64,000 nt of DNA from Chaetorhynchus papuensis (GCA_013396525.1 VWYX01000694.1:124001-188000); one strand, 5' to 3'. Positions 38,501 through 52,700 are shown, counted from the stretch's first letter. Notes: a model not told the origin generated them from the letters alone. Numbers and translations are program-made.

Positions 38501-40476
38501 AACTTTAGAGAGCTTTGAGGAACTTAAAAAAAGATTCTTAACATTCAGAAAAAAATTTTAGTTCTTCAGAAAGAAGAACTTATAGTCTTAAATTCTCTTT
38601 TTTCATATGGCATTCTATAAGTAACTATCTTTTTACACAAAACCAGCTATCTCAGTATGAAACCACATTTTCACAGTTCAGTCAATCTTGAAATTTTGAT
38701 AGAGGTAATTTGAGAAGGAAAGTTGTGCAGCTGGTGAGGATAAAAATAAAATGTTTTTGTTTTGCAGGGTTGATCTTGAAACAGTAGCTGGCTAAAGATA
38801 TGTTCAGCAGCTTGGAGGTTTAGGAAAAAAATATAAAAGAAATGGATTAGCCTGAGGCAAATGGAGTCAAAGATAGATCATAATTCTCATCCTTAACAAC
38901 TCTGGCTAACAACTCCAAATATACGTATTTACATTGTCAACTTCTTGAAGCAGTGTTTAGGCCTTCAAATGTCTCCATAAAGTGCCAAGTAACTGTGTGT
39001 CATCTGTATGACAATATCATCATCAGGTTAAACAGATTTTCTGTGTGGAGAATCGGCCTATTCTTTGTGTAGGACATTGAATGCAGTTTTTGCTGGACAT
39101 GACTAAAAAGTAATAACTAAAAGACAAAAGACAGAGTGAGATGGAAACTTTCTGTAGCAGTGACAGATTCCTTGGAAACTGGTACTACAAGCATAATTTT
39201 CCCAAAAGTTTTTGGAAATGCTTTTTGAAAATTAGAGAGCTCCTAGAGTAGATTTGTTTAAAGAGGTAAATGAGTGCTGTAAATTGCACTTTGAGAAGAA
39301 CTGTAATGGAAAATGTACCAGATCTGGACCAGATCTGAAAATAAACGATCTTTGTCATGGTGGACATTAAGATAACTGGCTGAAAAACAAATGACAAGGG
39401 AAATGCTCTCCAGGCAGAAAAATATTTAATTGACACAGCATTTGTTATGTGTGAGGTAGCTGCTGTAGGAGTTTAGAAGTGAAAATACAAGATGAAGGAA
39501 ACCTTGTGGGTACCCAAATAAAGCGTGGAGAAGCCCAGAGGGATTAACTAGATTTGCTCCTCCTGTGCTATCAGCTCTGCCTCCGCATCCAGGACTTCAT
39601 GCCAGCGTGGTGTCAGGGCAGTAATGTGCACCAGGACCGTGTGGATCCTGTTAGACTTGTGGTGTCTAAACCTGCACTGCCAGGGTGGCCAAACGCCCTG
39701 GCCTCCTGAGTGGCTAGCAAGAAGCAGCGTTCACGTGATGAGACATGTAAGTGTTCAGGAGGGAGAAAAGGAAGATGGAAGGCAGCAAATTTGCTACCAG
39801 ATTGCAAAAATATGCACAAGAAGAGGAAGGGAACCATGAAAAATAAAAATTGGAAGGGAACCAACAAACACTGCTAATATTCTGTGTATAAGTTCCTATG
39901 CCATGTCTCACTGAGAAGGGTTTGAAATGGAAACATGGAAACAAGTTACAAGATTTGGATCTGAATCTCTGTGAACAGGCAGCAAAGAAGGGAGTAAGAA
40001 ACCTGTGGGATCAAGTAAGACAAAATATCTGCTTGCGGGCTTCTTTTAAGCCAATAGAGCACCCAAATTCTGGCATTGTGTTCTAGTTCTTTCTTTGACT
40101 GAAAACCAAAGTAATGTCATCTCAAAGCACAGTAGCTAAGCAAGAATTGGACAGAATTTATTCACACTGATTATGAATTGATACAAGTGTCTAGGAAAGA
40201 CAGAAGAAGCAGAAACATAATGTCTCCTGGATCTATCTATATTTGGTTGTGGAGCAGTAGAGGACAAAGATGGTTTAAGAAAAAGAGGAGGGAATTGAAA
40301 AGTCAGATAAAGACAGCCAGGTAGTATAATGTCAAATGGGGCCAGGTGTTTTTTCATTATTGCATGCAGAAATCCTTTAGTTGTAATGCACAGTGTAAAA
40401 CATAAAAAGAAAAGTTTTATTTCAAAACATGCAAACAACAAAAAGACCCCTCCAGCCCCAAGCCGTTACTCAGGAT

Positions 40477-40536
40477 ACATGCTCACTGAAGTCAGTGGGA
40501 GTTAGCAGTAAGCAAAGACCTTAGGATTTGCACCAG
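40477..40536 (+). repeat. Possible remnant of an old palindromic amniote repeat
   Basis: GCTCACTGAAGTCAGTGGGA then GTTAGCAGTAAGC and CTTAGGATTTGCACC resemble the centre and one arm of the dispersed sequence built around CATTGAAGTCAATGGGAG. Recognised from memory; family name not assigned. Confidence 0.4.
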
Positions 40537-42865
40537 TGACAATAACTTTTTTGTAGAGCTGAGTACTTACATGTTTTCATTGCAAAGCAATTTTAACAGT
40601 GTAAGTTCTGAGCCCCAGAAGTAAGAGTGGAAACACTGACAGAATATTAACTATAACAACTCCCAGTAGATCTCAGACTTCCTTTTTGTTTTAAGATGAC
40701 ACAAATGTGATAATTCAGTATGTGGGTTGTGGTGTTCATGTTAATTTGCCCTCAGTTAGTATCAGCCTCTCTGCCAGATGTATTTCCATATTTGTTTCAA
40801 GAGATGTACTACCATTTAAAGTATTATAAAACAGCTCTGTTAACAAAAATAAAAGAAAAAAAAGAAAATGGATACAATATATTAGTAGAAACTACTGCTG
40901 TAGGTAGCCCAGCATTTTTTAGCAGAACACTGTTGTGGTTTGGTTTTTTTTAAGAGGTCCAAGGGTGTCATACTGAGGAATAAGATCAATAGGGGAGATG
41001 CACATTTCATAGAGGTCCAGACACAAGATACAGTCAAGGATGATTAATTTTACATTCACAATCACATTTGCTCCAGATTATTCATGAGAAGGAAAAGAAG
41101 CAAAACTCACATCCTATTATTATCAATCTTGAATACTCTCAGCAGGTAGTTTCCAGTGAGCTTCTTTCACCTCAGCAGGGCTGCCTGGATTTACATCACT
41201 CTGAAACCCAGCTTTTTAATCTCCAAATTTTGTTGTGCCACTTGCACCTAGGCAAAGATTAGTAAATGACTGAATCAGGAATTACCAAAGGGGAACCAGT
41301 GTTCCATTTGGAAGCTGAAATGGAAAAGAGCTATCCAAAAAGAGATGCAAAATATGGTATTCCCAGAAGGGACCTCAGAGATAACAGCCCAAATGCCTTC
41401 TACATCAAGAGGCAAGAGACAACAATGTCCTGATAGAGGCAAAGTATGGAGATGACTGGCTGCTTAGCAACGAGGTGCCTGAGGTGAACCCCAAAGTATA
41501 AAATAAGATGTTGTAAACACCTACCTGTCTTGAAATTGAAAGTACAGGCTGATTTTTAAAAAAATGGAAGGACTATTCCTAACCATGGATTTTGGTTTCA
41601 GGAGGAAAAATTGGAGACATTTCAATTGTCAGACCATGAAAGGGAGACAGGATCTACACAGAGGTCTGCACCATACTGCTTTCATAACCTGAATTATAAA
41701 GGATGTCCTGCAGCTGGTGCCACCCATGTGGGAATAGTTATTTAGCAGCAGGGAGAATAGAATCCTGGATATAGGTACAGGATCTGTAGTCTTTGCCTCT
41801 GCTCCTGAGAGAGGCAGCCCATCTTTTGTTAGGTGAGGCAGCAGAGGTGATCAAAGAGACAAACTATTTTGCAACACTGGTATTTGATAATGACTGGAGT
41901 GTTCCTTAGTTTGATTTGCAAAGTATTTTGAATAATGCACATGTTGACAAAGGAGGGAGAATTGATGATCATTGAGCTCAACACAATGAACCCAGTAGAT
42001 CTTACTTTGGGACTGTTAATCTGGTTTTTGTCAATTGGATTACAAATTTAGGAAAGCTAAAGTACAGATTCTCTGAAAGATATTGTGACTTGTTATCTTG
42101 AAAAACTGCAAATTTGAGAAAGATTCTCTGCTGGAAGCAGGCTGGATGCAAACCATGGTTGAGTGATATTATGAGCATTTTCCCCACAAAATATAAACTT
42201 GGATTAAACCTGTCAGGAAGTTTGAAGAAATACGGATAGACACTAGATCTCATGAAGATAATGTAGTATGCACTCTTTTCTTTCTAGATTACTCTTCCTA
42301 ACACAGCTTGATTAAAAGAAATCAAAGGAATACATCAAAATACAGCTGTTCAAAAACACAGACGCAAAGATGGTGTTAGATATAAAATTTGAGAGTTTGG
42401 GTGTGGATTTTACTCAGTTTTTGATAAAAAAAGCCTCACATTTTTCTTCATTTTCATTCGTACAAGTATTTATTTTGCAGTTTCCTCCTTTTTATAAGCA
42501 ATTTTAATGTGTTTAAATGACTGTGAGTCTTTTGAAGTAACTCTGAAAATATAATTTAGCAGGGAAGGAAACGTAAGCACAGGGTAAGCAACAATTTCCT
42601 AAAATCTAATAGAGTGTCTTCTCTTTTTATGCCTTAGGACTAAGTAGACAGTTCTGGCCATAATAGAGAAAAGGATTTCCCTGAGATTTGATGGCAATTG
42701 ATACACTTAAGAAATTGTGTTTCCTCAAATCTATCTCTCCCTGGACTGCATTACTTCATTCTGCCATATCTGATACTGAATTTTGAAGATATATAAAGGA
42801 ATTTGGATCACACGGGAGACTTTTCATACTTCCAGGCCTTAAAACTTTGTGTTCTTTATTTCATG

Positions 42866-42917
42866 TTTGTCTCACATATTTGCCAATCCAATTTGTCTCA
42901 CATATTTGCCAATCCAA
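42866..42917 (+). repeat. Perfect 26-bp tandem duplication
   Basis: TTTGTCTCACATATTTGCCA plus ATCCAA occurs twice head-to-tail without a mismatch, followed by TTTG of a third unit. The lack of divergence suggests a recent slippage or duplication event, or an assembly artefact. Confidence 0.95.
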
Positions 42918-43749
42918 TTTGCCAAGTGTAAGAAGATGACTGACCTTAGGACAAGTTCAAACCGACTGCAGGATAAATTGCTGAGAACCAGGTGAATTTT
43001 TAGCTTGGTTTAGATGAAACCAGAGTCATAGAGAGTGAACAGCTCTGCTAAACAAACAGTTTGGATATATGTGCAGGCTGACCTTTGACAATTCAGAGGT
43101 CGCTAACTGGAGATGCAAACACACACGTGGCAAGGATGTAGTGCGTCAGGAGGGGGCTGAGGACATGGGATTCGCAGAGACATTTGTGGGAGCAGTGACA
43201 CCTGGGCATCCCTTCAGAATTCATGCTTTCAAACCCTGAGGCTCTTTCAAGGATTTTTGCTGCTACGCTCTGTCATGTCAATCAGGGCATTTCATTGTAG
43301 TTTTCACTGTGTGTGAAAAAAAATCACAGAAAGAGCCTTGCCTGGAAAGGATTATATCTTAAATAGGTCTGAGAATCCGTGAGTGGATTTAAAAAATAAT
43401 GTAAGACGGGGAGGAGAATCCGAGGATGATGATCAGAGCTGCAAGAGCCAAGCAGAGTAGTTGTAGGTACCCAAAGAATCACTAGCAACATTATTGGTAG
43501 GTATTATGGAAAATGTCTCCTCCTTGATTACTTCAGTGCAATATTCAACCAGAAAGTTTGAATTATTTACTTTTTACAACAATAACAAACATATTTGTTC
43601 TAATGCCAGCTATGCAATCTGTTTGGGAAAATACACAAATATAATACGTAGCAGATTCTGCAATAATGAACACTCCCTCTTTGTCTGTAGTGGATTAAAA
43701 GGATACAGCTTCCAAGAGAGCTGACTAGAGCAAACACAACTGCATGATA

Positions 43750-43812
43750 GGGCCAGATTCTCAGACTGTATAAATCATCTGCAGTTGAAGTCAGTTTAGC
43801 TAATTGTACTAG
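43750..43812 (+). repeat. Possible remnant of an old palindromic amniote repeat
   Basis: GGGCCAGATTCTCAGACTGT, ATAAATCATCTGCAG and TTGAAGTCAG follow in the same order as in a palindromic repeat widespread in sauropsid genomes (GGGCCAGATTCTCAG, TGTAAATCA, CATTGAAGTCAATGG). The second arm is not clearly preserved. Confidence 0.45.
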
Positions 43813-46800
43813 CAGAGTATTTTGACTATTTATTGTTTAGAAAGAAGATAGTAGAAAATAAATCAGCTTTGCTTACAAATTTTATCATGGGTGCTTTGCC
43901 AATAAACAATACAACCCCTTAAGTATAAGAAAGATCCTTTTATCTTGTTAATGTTATAAGACATGGTACTCCTCTCATCAGCAGGCAAGCACACATATTG
44001 TTTATGAAATTGCATACTGCCTTAAGGCATGTTATAATCTTACTTTTGCTCATTAAAATGCCAAGGCAGACCATTTTCAACTCAGAATCAGTAAAAAACC
44101 CACTCTTGTCTGTCCTCAAAATTCACTTGCTTTTGTATCTCTCAGTTTTAAGAAGAAAATCATTAGCCTTTATGCTCACGAAAAGTAAGCACTCCTATTT
44201 GAGCTGGTTCCCTGTTGGCTCTGGGTCAGCACAGCTAGCTGGAGCCCAGAAATGCCGCCAGGGTAGCTTACACCCTGGTAACATCCAGTCCTTCAACAAT
44301 GCTAGTAAACAACTGAAGTATGTTCTGAGAGTTGCTAATACAAATTGAATGTTCCTTGACCCAGAAAATGGACTGAACTCAGTAGAGGAGGTGCCATTCA
44401 TCAAGGCTTTGTTCTCTCCCTTATTTGAAATGCTTTTGGTCTGAGTCCCACTCGGTAATATCCCCTGTACCTGACATTCTCTCTATCAAATCTATACATC
44501 ATCTGAGCCAGGTGTGTTGAAGTCCTTCTTTTATAAAAATGTGAGAGTCAAATAATTTGGAAATTTGCTCTAAGAAGCTGCAAGGAAGAAGAAATGGTTC
44601 CTTACAGAAGGTGGATATTTATCTCACAGCAGAGTGAAATCTGTTGACAGAGCATTTTTAGTCTGCATACTGAACAAAATAGCTACATTTTATAAGGCTT
44701 GCAGGATTCAAACTGGCTTGATGGCTCATTCCAGCTCTGTTAATACCCTGTATCACTTGTAGTAGATCTAATTATATTGTTAACACCAGTGCACGAAAGG
44801 GATAGAGAACAGCAAGCACCATTCTTTTGTTTATTGCTAGCACAGTAACAATATAGCAAACCTGAAATGCCTGAAAATGAGGGCTTGGTTATATGGTCAG
44901 TCAGAGAATTAGGGTTGATAAGTGTGACTCACTTGTTCATTTCTCCTGGAAAACAGTTAAGAGTGGGAAGGTACAGAACCAACCTCCTCATTGGCCCCAC
45001 ACTGCTCAGGAGTCTCTGCTGCTGGCAGGGATGGTTAACAGTGCCCGAGAAGGCACCAAGACCAAGCGTGTTGGGAAATAAACTGATGTGTGCATGCTGG
45101 GGACTCAGCAGCCCCTGCTTCATTCTCCCCATCTGCTTCTACCAAGCCCTGCTGGCTGCTAATGTAGGCAAGCTGCAGAATCAAGGAGAAAATTGTTCCT
45201 GGGTATCAGGGAGCACTTAGGAGCCCGAATAAAGTACTCTGCAGCAAGGACACGTCTTTGTAATTGCAAAGCTGGGGATTACAAAACAGCTCAAATCACG
45301 TACATCTTTCTGATTTTCATGGGAACTTCTTAAATGGAAACTGTAGGAAAGCATTGGGTGCTTCCAACGATTACATCAAATAAAGTCCTGGTGAGGGCAG
45401 GTGCAATTGCCACTCACAGCAAAAGCAGTGGCACGTAGCTTACACCAGGAATGAATTTGAATAACTGTTCTTTTGCTGCCTCCTGTTTTCTGCTTATAGC
45501 AGCTAAAGAGTTGTAGTATAGGGGAATTAGGAATGGAGAAGTGCTGATAACAGAGCTTCCAGATCCCTTGAAGCTTGAACATTCAGTGACTTGGAGGAAA
45601 ATTGAGATTGTGCTGCAAGATACAGAAAAAAAGGTTAATCAAGCTCTGAGATTGAGCTATTGCACTTATCTCTACCTTGCCTGTGGGGTTAGTATGTGCA
45701 GTCACTGAGAGTCTGTGTGACTGATAAAAAGCCTTTAACTAGAAACAAAGATTTTCCCCTTACTCTAATTTCAAACCACAGGAACATCCTGGCTTTAATA
45801 TCAAGCGTTCATGTTTCTGAAGTGTCAATATTGTGAAGTCTCATGATGCTACCACAAGTCTAGAAAACCTCCAGTGATTCTGGGGATGTTGTTTTTATTT
45901 AAATGAAAGCTAAATTGCAGCCTTGCTTACAGTGGAGAAAACGTGAAAGTCCTAGAAAATATATTTCAAATATGTTTCTTAAAGCCTTTTTGTGCTTGTT
46001 TTAGGGGTTGTTTCAGTCTCAATACATGATTTTTCACTGAAGAGTTGAAGTATTGAGTGTAGAACAACCCTGGCTGCAGGGTTTTTTCCCAAAGTTTGGT
46101 AGTGTTTCTTCATAAGGTTTAATTTTGAAATCATTCACCCTGCAGAAATAAAGCATAAATAATAAAATTTATATGCATTCCTCTCTATTGAAAACTTGGA
46201 TTTCCACCTCAGGTGAATGCTATAGCAGCTCTATTAGGAGCTGTGGCATCACAAGTGCATTAACTCAGTTTACAGCAGACCAAAATCAGACATGTATATT
46301 ACATACCTATTATATATATAATATACAAGATTTGAAATCTTGCAATAAAAGAATGGGGATAATCCACAGCAAATTTCAAAATGAGGAGATGGTAACATTT
46401 AAGTAAGGGAAGTGATGCTTACTCAACTGCAGGCTAATAATTACTTAAGCTTTCATGGTTTTATTGTTTATACCGTATGTATAACAACCAGCCCTTGCCC
46501 TTGCTTGGGCCAACTTTTCCTAAGTAAACAATCACATAACATTACCCTACTTCAAATTCTCTCATGAGCCTAATATGAGAAAGGAAAGTTGGATCCGATT
46601 TTAAAACCTGATGCCAATCTTCTATGGCCCTGTGTACTCTCTCTCTCTCACGCATGAAGGGCACAAAACATACTGATCTGAGAGGTATTTTTAACAGTAA
46701 AAGTGTGTAATTAGCTGTGCAAAGTGCTAAATGTTGCCAATATTCTTCATTTTCTCAGGGTCACTTCTGTGCACATATAACCTATTTGGGATGTAATAGT

Positions 46801-48830
46801 CCCAGACTTCCACTGGTGTTCTAGGTATGCAATGCAAGCCAAACATGTAGGTGTCTTCCAGTCTGAATGCAAATGGGCATGAAATCTGTGTTTGGCTCAT
46901 GACAAGGATGCCCATCCTGTCTGGGAGTTATTGAACCAGACGAGCACAGGATGGTTCTCAGAGAATTTGAGAGAGGGCTATCAGCTTGTGCAGAGATGCC
47001 TGCCAAATCTGTGAAGGTAACTTTCTCAACTCATTCTCGGATATGTGTCCTCTAAACATTCTGTGAGGGAATATACAGAATATGCACAGTTTCATGCTCA
47101 CCTTAGCGTTTATGCATATGTTTGAGCATGTATGGCCTGAATTCTGAGCTGTTCTTCTTTGGAAAACTTGACTTTTCTGCTTGGGGGAGGAAAGTTTGCT
47201 GGTAGATTCCTCAACTGGTAAATGGCTGTGCAGAGGAGAATGGGATAAGGATAGCAACTGCAAAGCTTCTTAAAATGTATTACATATGTGGTCCAAACTT
47301 GCAGGACTGTTGTTTCATGATAAAGCAAATGTTGTATTACATAGCTTAGGTTTCCTTCTCTGGCAGGAGCAGCATTTTGAAATTTAAATAGTTTCATGTG
47401 TCACTGTAGAAATGGATGACAAATCAATAATGGATGCCATTTCAGTCACCTTGTGGTGTTGTAATTCTCTGTGTTTTGCTACACTAATTAGGTCTGACTT
47501 CAGTGAGAAATGTTTCAGGAGCAAGGGGGTGAATTATTGCTGTGTCCTGGCTGTCACTGAGGAGATGAAGTAATGTCAGAACTGAATAACCTCAGTGATT
47601 TCAAGAGCCTGTAACTTAACTTCCAAGAGGAAGAGGGAAGATCTCACATTCTGATGGTGCAGTTTACAGTGAGTTTTGGGCTCAATCAGTCCGTGTCTTA
47701 GGCTTCAAATGAAAGAGCTTCACTTACCTCATAGTCGGCATTTAATTACTTAATTGCTCTTATTTTCGCATTCCCCTAGAGACTGACAGTTTCTTGCAAA
47801 TAGATATTTCCTTCATTTGGGTCCAGGGCTCTTCCCCTGAACCCAGAGTGAGCTGTGGGTGAGATGGGTGCAAGTGGGATGGGCCCCAGGCTCTGATGCC
47901 GCCCTACTCCCAAAGTCACTGTGGAGGAACAGCTCAGGAAGTAGAATACAGTTTACTTCCATGTAGCAAACCCAAACATTGTTAACTGGAGGCAGCCTCA
48001 GCTCCTTGCCCATGTATTTGACTCTGGGATTTTATTGTGAAACATTGGGTAGAGAGCTGTTGTGTCCTTCTCCAGGAACAAGCTGCTTGTTTCTGGAGGT
48101 GGAAGAGAGGCTTCCCCCCAGAGTGTCTTGACTCTCCTCTCCAACAGCATGCTGTCAGCCACATCATAAAGAATACAGATGGATCAGGAACAGAATCTAA
48201 GGTGAGCAAGTACTCTGAGGCCACTAAGTCAGTGTGACGTACCAGCACTAGGCTTTTTTGGGAAAGCATGTGAGCTCCTTCCCTTTATATTAGTGTGAAT
48301 TATGATTCCAAATAATCATTGCTTCTAACATAAACAGTTTCTAATATAAACCATTCCTGCTGGTTACCACAGACAGCCAGAGCGGCATGGAAAATTTGAG
48401 TTGTTACATCACAGTCACCCAGAGAATAGCAGTGGTGATTGGAATTATTTTGCAGTGGTTTGAATAATGCTGAGCGAAAGGTGATACAGAATTATTGCAC
48501 TTCAGAGAGGGCAAACATGAAGCAGACTCAGAGCTGGCTTTCCTTCTACCTGGTCTTTCCTTGTGGGATGTTGAAGCTGACAAACCCACTAATTTGTGTG
48601 GCTAATATACTAATCATTTCTGTGCCTCATCCAGCATCCTTTGCAGCCTTATACAAAACTGGGGAGAAGGATGAAGAATGAGAGGATGGCTGATATGGCA
48701 CAAGAGAGTTTACAGATAAAGAGTTTGAGCTAACAACTCTAAGTTAGTAATGCCTTATTGTGCTGCTTGATAGTCTGACAATCAACACACAATACAACAA
48801 GAACATATGTGAATGTGTATTAACTGGTAT

Positions 48831-48868
48831 TAATTAATTAATTGATTGATTTAATTAATTAAATTAAC
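48831..48868 (+). repeat. TTAA/TTGA low-complexity block
   Basis: TTAATTAATTAATTGATTGA followed by TTTAATTAATTAAATTAAC; partly self-complementary AT-rich sequence. Confidence 0.85.
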
Positions 48869-49467
48869 TATCAATTGGCCAGCTAATTACACTCTTACTG
48901 CTGTTAAGATTTCTTTCCTTAAAAAAAAATAAATGAAAGTAGAATTTCTTAGTCAAAGCTAATCAAATACACATAATCTTTGTTTCTGCCAAATTCAAGG
49001 AATTGAAGTATATCAAATATATTTACTGAATTCAGGTGTCATGTGCCACCATTTAACAGCTGTTCCTGTAATGGCTTTACAGACTGCTTAAGTACTATTA
49101 GAGGGTGAATAATACTCTAAGTTCCCTTATGCTTGAATACAAAGATGTATTCTCCAATGCATACAACTTTCAGCAATGCTTCTTTGCTTCAGACCTGCAA
49201 ACAGAGACCAAAAGAAGCATTCATTAGTGCTATCAAGTTTATCGTCCATCAGAAAATGTATGTAGGGTAGGTTGTTTTCTGATTGGGATCTCTTTTTTTG
49301 CTCAGAAATTGGTGGTTAAATTCTAAAGTCACTTTTATTGTTCAGGTGGTTCAAGGCCTGACAGTAGCTCCCAGGTTCACTTGGCAACAACACACCCCAA
49401 AACCAGGAACCTTGCATTGCTTTTAAAGTAGAAAAAATAGTAATTATAACTGGTTTATTTGTTGCAG

Positions 49468-49744
49468 CTGCAGAAACTTAAACGATCCCTCTCCTTCAAG
49501 ACTAAAGGCTTGCGGAGTAAAAGTGCAGACAATTTCTTCCAGAGGACTAATAGTGATGTGAAATTGCAAGTAGACTTGATGCCTGAGGTGAGCACAAGCA
49601 CTGGCCAGCTCCCCAACTCAGAGACCCAGGCATCTTCACCCACCAGAGCCCAGCAGCTGCCAGAAAACAACAAGACTCACATCTTCCAGGAGCACATCTT
49701 CAAAAAACCAACCTTCTGTGATGTCTGCAACCATATGATTGTTG
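49468..49744 (+). CDS. STAC: STAC coding exon 2 (residues 40-131, start of C1 domain)
   Basis: Second coding exon of STAC, 277 nt, entering in phase 0 and leaving in phase 1. It opens with a basic, serine-rich block (LQKLKRSLSFKTK, then RSKSADNFFQRT, residues 40-66) that is a STAC hallmark. A variable Ser/Thr/Pro/Gln linker follows (about 67-108), then the first half of a C1 zinc finger. His110, Cys123 and Cys126 fit the H-X12-C-X2-C opening of the C1 pattern, and KKPTFCDVCNHMIVG is close to the known vertebrate sequence. The remaining zinc ligands must come from exon 3, which I could not find before the window end. The acceptor is TTTATTTGTTGCAG with TAATTATAAC upstream as a plausible branch site; the donor is G|GTAAGA. 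If intron 2 were retained, the frame would run only to a stop at 49801-49803, truncating the protein inside the C1 domain. Confidence 0.95.
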
Positions 49745-52700
49745 GTAAGAAACATTTTTTTTTTAAATCTCATTGTGTGTTCACACTAGAACTTGCAGGA
49801 TGACCTTTCTCTAACTTCTGTGAGAGATTCTGAGATGTCTACTTGAGAATATTCGTGCAGAGAGGTTCTGGACTTATGTCATATCTGCTACAGGCTAACG
49901 TAAGTTCTATATTTGTTGACAGATGTCTTGCCTTGTAGACACATATTGTTATCACAATTACAGGTGAGGGATTCAGCTGGAATCAAACTCTTCTGTCATT
50001 CAGGTTATACTGAGCACCAAGCACAAGTTCTGTTTTATGCTACACTAGATGCAGCAGAAAACCATATTGCAAATATGTCCACTATCCTCACTCTTTTCCA
50101 CAGCAGTAATTTTAACTCTCTTCTCCTTGTGTCTGCCCTCGTACCCTGCACTGCCCCCAGTTCCCTTTCACTGTGGTGACCATGCCTACCTTCCCACATG
50201 TCACCTAAGGGACAAGAAGTAGCATCTTCTGGGTGGTAGGCTCTTATCTGCATGTGTGTGTGTATGCATGTTGACTGTCTAGGATGACTATTTTGGGACA
50301 CCAGGCCAAAACCCAAATATAACAGCTGAACTTACACTGCAGACTTTCTTGGGATGCTTCTACCTGATCCCTGCTCTGCACAAAACCTCACACTAACTTT
50401 ATACCTTTGAAAGACAGGCCTCTCTGCTCTCTGGAACTGTCCATGAGTACGTAAGTTCCTGACAGGGGCTGACTGACTGACGGACACAGAGGAGCTGATT
50501 TTGTTATTGTCTCTAGTGTTCAGAAAAAAACTCCATGCTGAGCCCCTCTTGTAAGGTAATTTTCAGTGCAGTGTGAAGATCTAAAAAGCCAGCCTTCATG
50601 CAGATAACCTGTGGGGCTGTGCAAGGAGATGTCAAGAGAGAAGTGCAAATGGCCTGGAGGTGTAGAACGTGCATGGACACCACAGTGGGAAGCTGCAGGA
50701 TTTTCTATTCAGAAATCCGATCGTAGAAACTCGCATCCTCATGGATAGTGGTGTGCACATGATTTGGTCTTCTTGCTTACTTACCATCTATTTGTCCCAG
50801 CACAGCAGAGCAGGAATAAATTCAGTGGCAGTTTACCAATGTGAAAGTGAGTGACACAATTTCCAAGCTTTTAGGCAGGACAAGAAGTCAAACACTGATT
50901 TAGCTTCATGTAGAAGGTTAGTACAGGTCTTTGGGTACAAAATATTGCCTGTAATTTCTATAGCTTACTGTAAGAAACTTATGTCCCTTGGCATGGAAGT
51001 CGTTGCCTTTTAGATAACAGTATGGTAAGGTGAACGGACTGCTCGACAATTTTCAGATGAGGGTGCTCGGTGTTCCCCACTTGTGTGAGGAAATTGTGTT
51101 GTTTGGAAAAGGCAGCTGTCTACAGAACATCAAATCTGATGCAAGACAATCCTGCTTCCATAAATTAACTTATATTCTCACTGCACCACAGCTGTACTGA
51201 ATGCAAGGAAACTGAGGAATTTTAATCCCAAATTTTACATGTCATATTCCAGTCTTTTAAGGTTTTTCTCTACTTGAAGTGGTAAAATAAATGAAAGAGG
51301 GAAGCAGTAAAATATTGGTGTCAGGGAAGTTTGCAGTCCAGAGATTGACAGGACGTCTGGAAGAGTAGTTAGTTGAAATAACTTTATATATGGAAAAAGG
51401 CCCAGAATTTGTCTCCTTCAGTAATGTTCTATCGAAGCTTATTTTCACAAATATATACTGCAAATATAAGTTCTTTGAATTTCTGTCAGCTTCTTGTGAA
51501 GTTGTATGGAGATTAATATCATCACAAATCTGCATGACTCAGCAGTAGTGTTTCAAAATACTGCTGCTCTTGACGGATTATTGCTGGCAGCAAACTTTGC
51601 AGAGAGTAAATCCAGTTCATAAACACCCGTGCCCTTCTCCTTTGCTGGGCAATCTGTGTCCGCCTGGAATAGGAAAGTCCTGAAGCACAGCCCTAAGCTT
51701 CAAAACATCAGCTTTAACCCCCCGTGCTTTCTGAATTTTTTTTCTGTCTCTCTGCTGAGGGCTTCGCTTTTCTGTTCTGTATCTCAGCCCCTTCGAAAGC
51801 TAAAGAAGCCTTTTATAATTGCTGAAGAAACTAATGTGACCTATTTTGTCTGGTAGTGGTCTGAGTCAGGTGAATTGCTCTGACCTCCTCCAGTTCATCT
51901 TTGCTTGGAGGTAGGGCAGAAAAGATGTTGAGAGTTTTACCTTGTAATGCCTTAGAGTATAGGTGCCCTGATTTTCATAGACAAATGTCTTCTGTCTTCC
52001 TGCAATCGTCTCTCTTTGATCCTTGCTGCAGTCATGTGTACTTCTGCCGTATTGTATTTTAAGCAGCATGGTAGATCTAGATATTACTGTTTGCTGCTCA
52101 ATTAATCCATATAAGTTGTGCAATGGTTGGTTATAGGAATAGTGAAACAAAACAGGCAGCTTTCAGGAAACCCTGTCAAGCCTGCTCCCAAAGACAGACT
52201 GAAAAAGCCTCACTTCTGTTCAGGGACTCTGAATTTATGCTTGAAACATGGAGCCTATTTGTTCTCTCCATTTGTATTTTTCACAGGCAGTGACATTTAA
52301 GAGTAATGAGTCTCTGACTTTAAATTCCTCATTGATGAGAATAAAGGCAAAGACAGATACATGTTTTGAAGACTGGAGGAAAGAGTCCAGGAAAATTGTG
52401 CCTTGACTTTAGATGGTTTCAATTTTGCCACCAAGAATGATTCCAGGTTCACCTTAAATGGCTCTCTGATCCATGAACTAAGCAGCTCTGTTTGGTGCAT
52501 GGCAGCGTAGTGAACAGTGCACAGTATGAATGTGCAGCGACTGCTTCAGTCTCACTCGTGTGGCAGGATCTCTCTGTAGCTTTAGAGTGAGCAGGACACC
52601 TGGAACAGAGGCAGCAGGTTCCCTGTGCTGGTCTTTTCACAGGAAAATTAAAGGACTTGAAACATTATCTTACTACAAAACAATAAGTGCACCATATTTG

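Larger units (their letters stand above)
26271..49467 (+). other. STAC: STAC intron 1
   Basis: A 23,197-bp phase-0 intron between the two coding exons, starting GTACTC and ending TTGCAG. It contains no exon that I can assign to STAC. Contents noticed: a GC-richer block at about 27,590-27,860; a short imperfect duplication at 28,567-28,619; poly(A) at 31,326-31,342; an unusual open frame with splice-like borders at about 31,951-32,571; a pyrimidine-rich stretch at about 32,900-33,760; two possible remnants of an old palindromic repeat at about 40.5 and 43.8 kb; a 26-bp perfect tandem duplication at 42,866; and a TTAA-rich block at about 48,830. The rest is AT-rich sequence without recognisable features. 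No CR1 copy was recognised in this intron. Confidence 0.9.

Noticed and set aside
40931..40955. TGTTGTGGTTTGG, like the start of an avian LTR
   Set aside because: Similarity stops after about a dozen bases; no LTR body, polyadenylation signal or target duplication was seen.
44700..44760. GGCTTGATGGCTCATTCCAG, like a CR1 3' end
   Set aside because: The terminal ATTCTGTGATTC repeat is missing and the match is too short.
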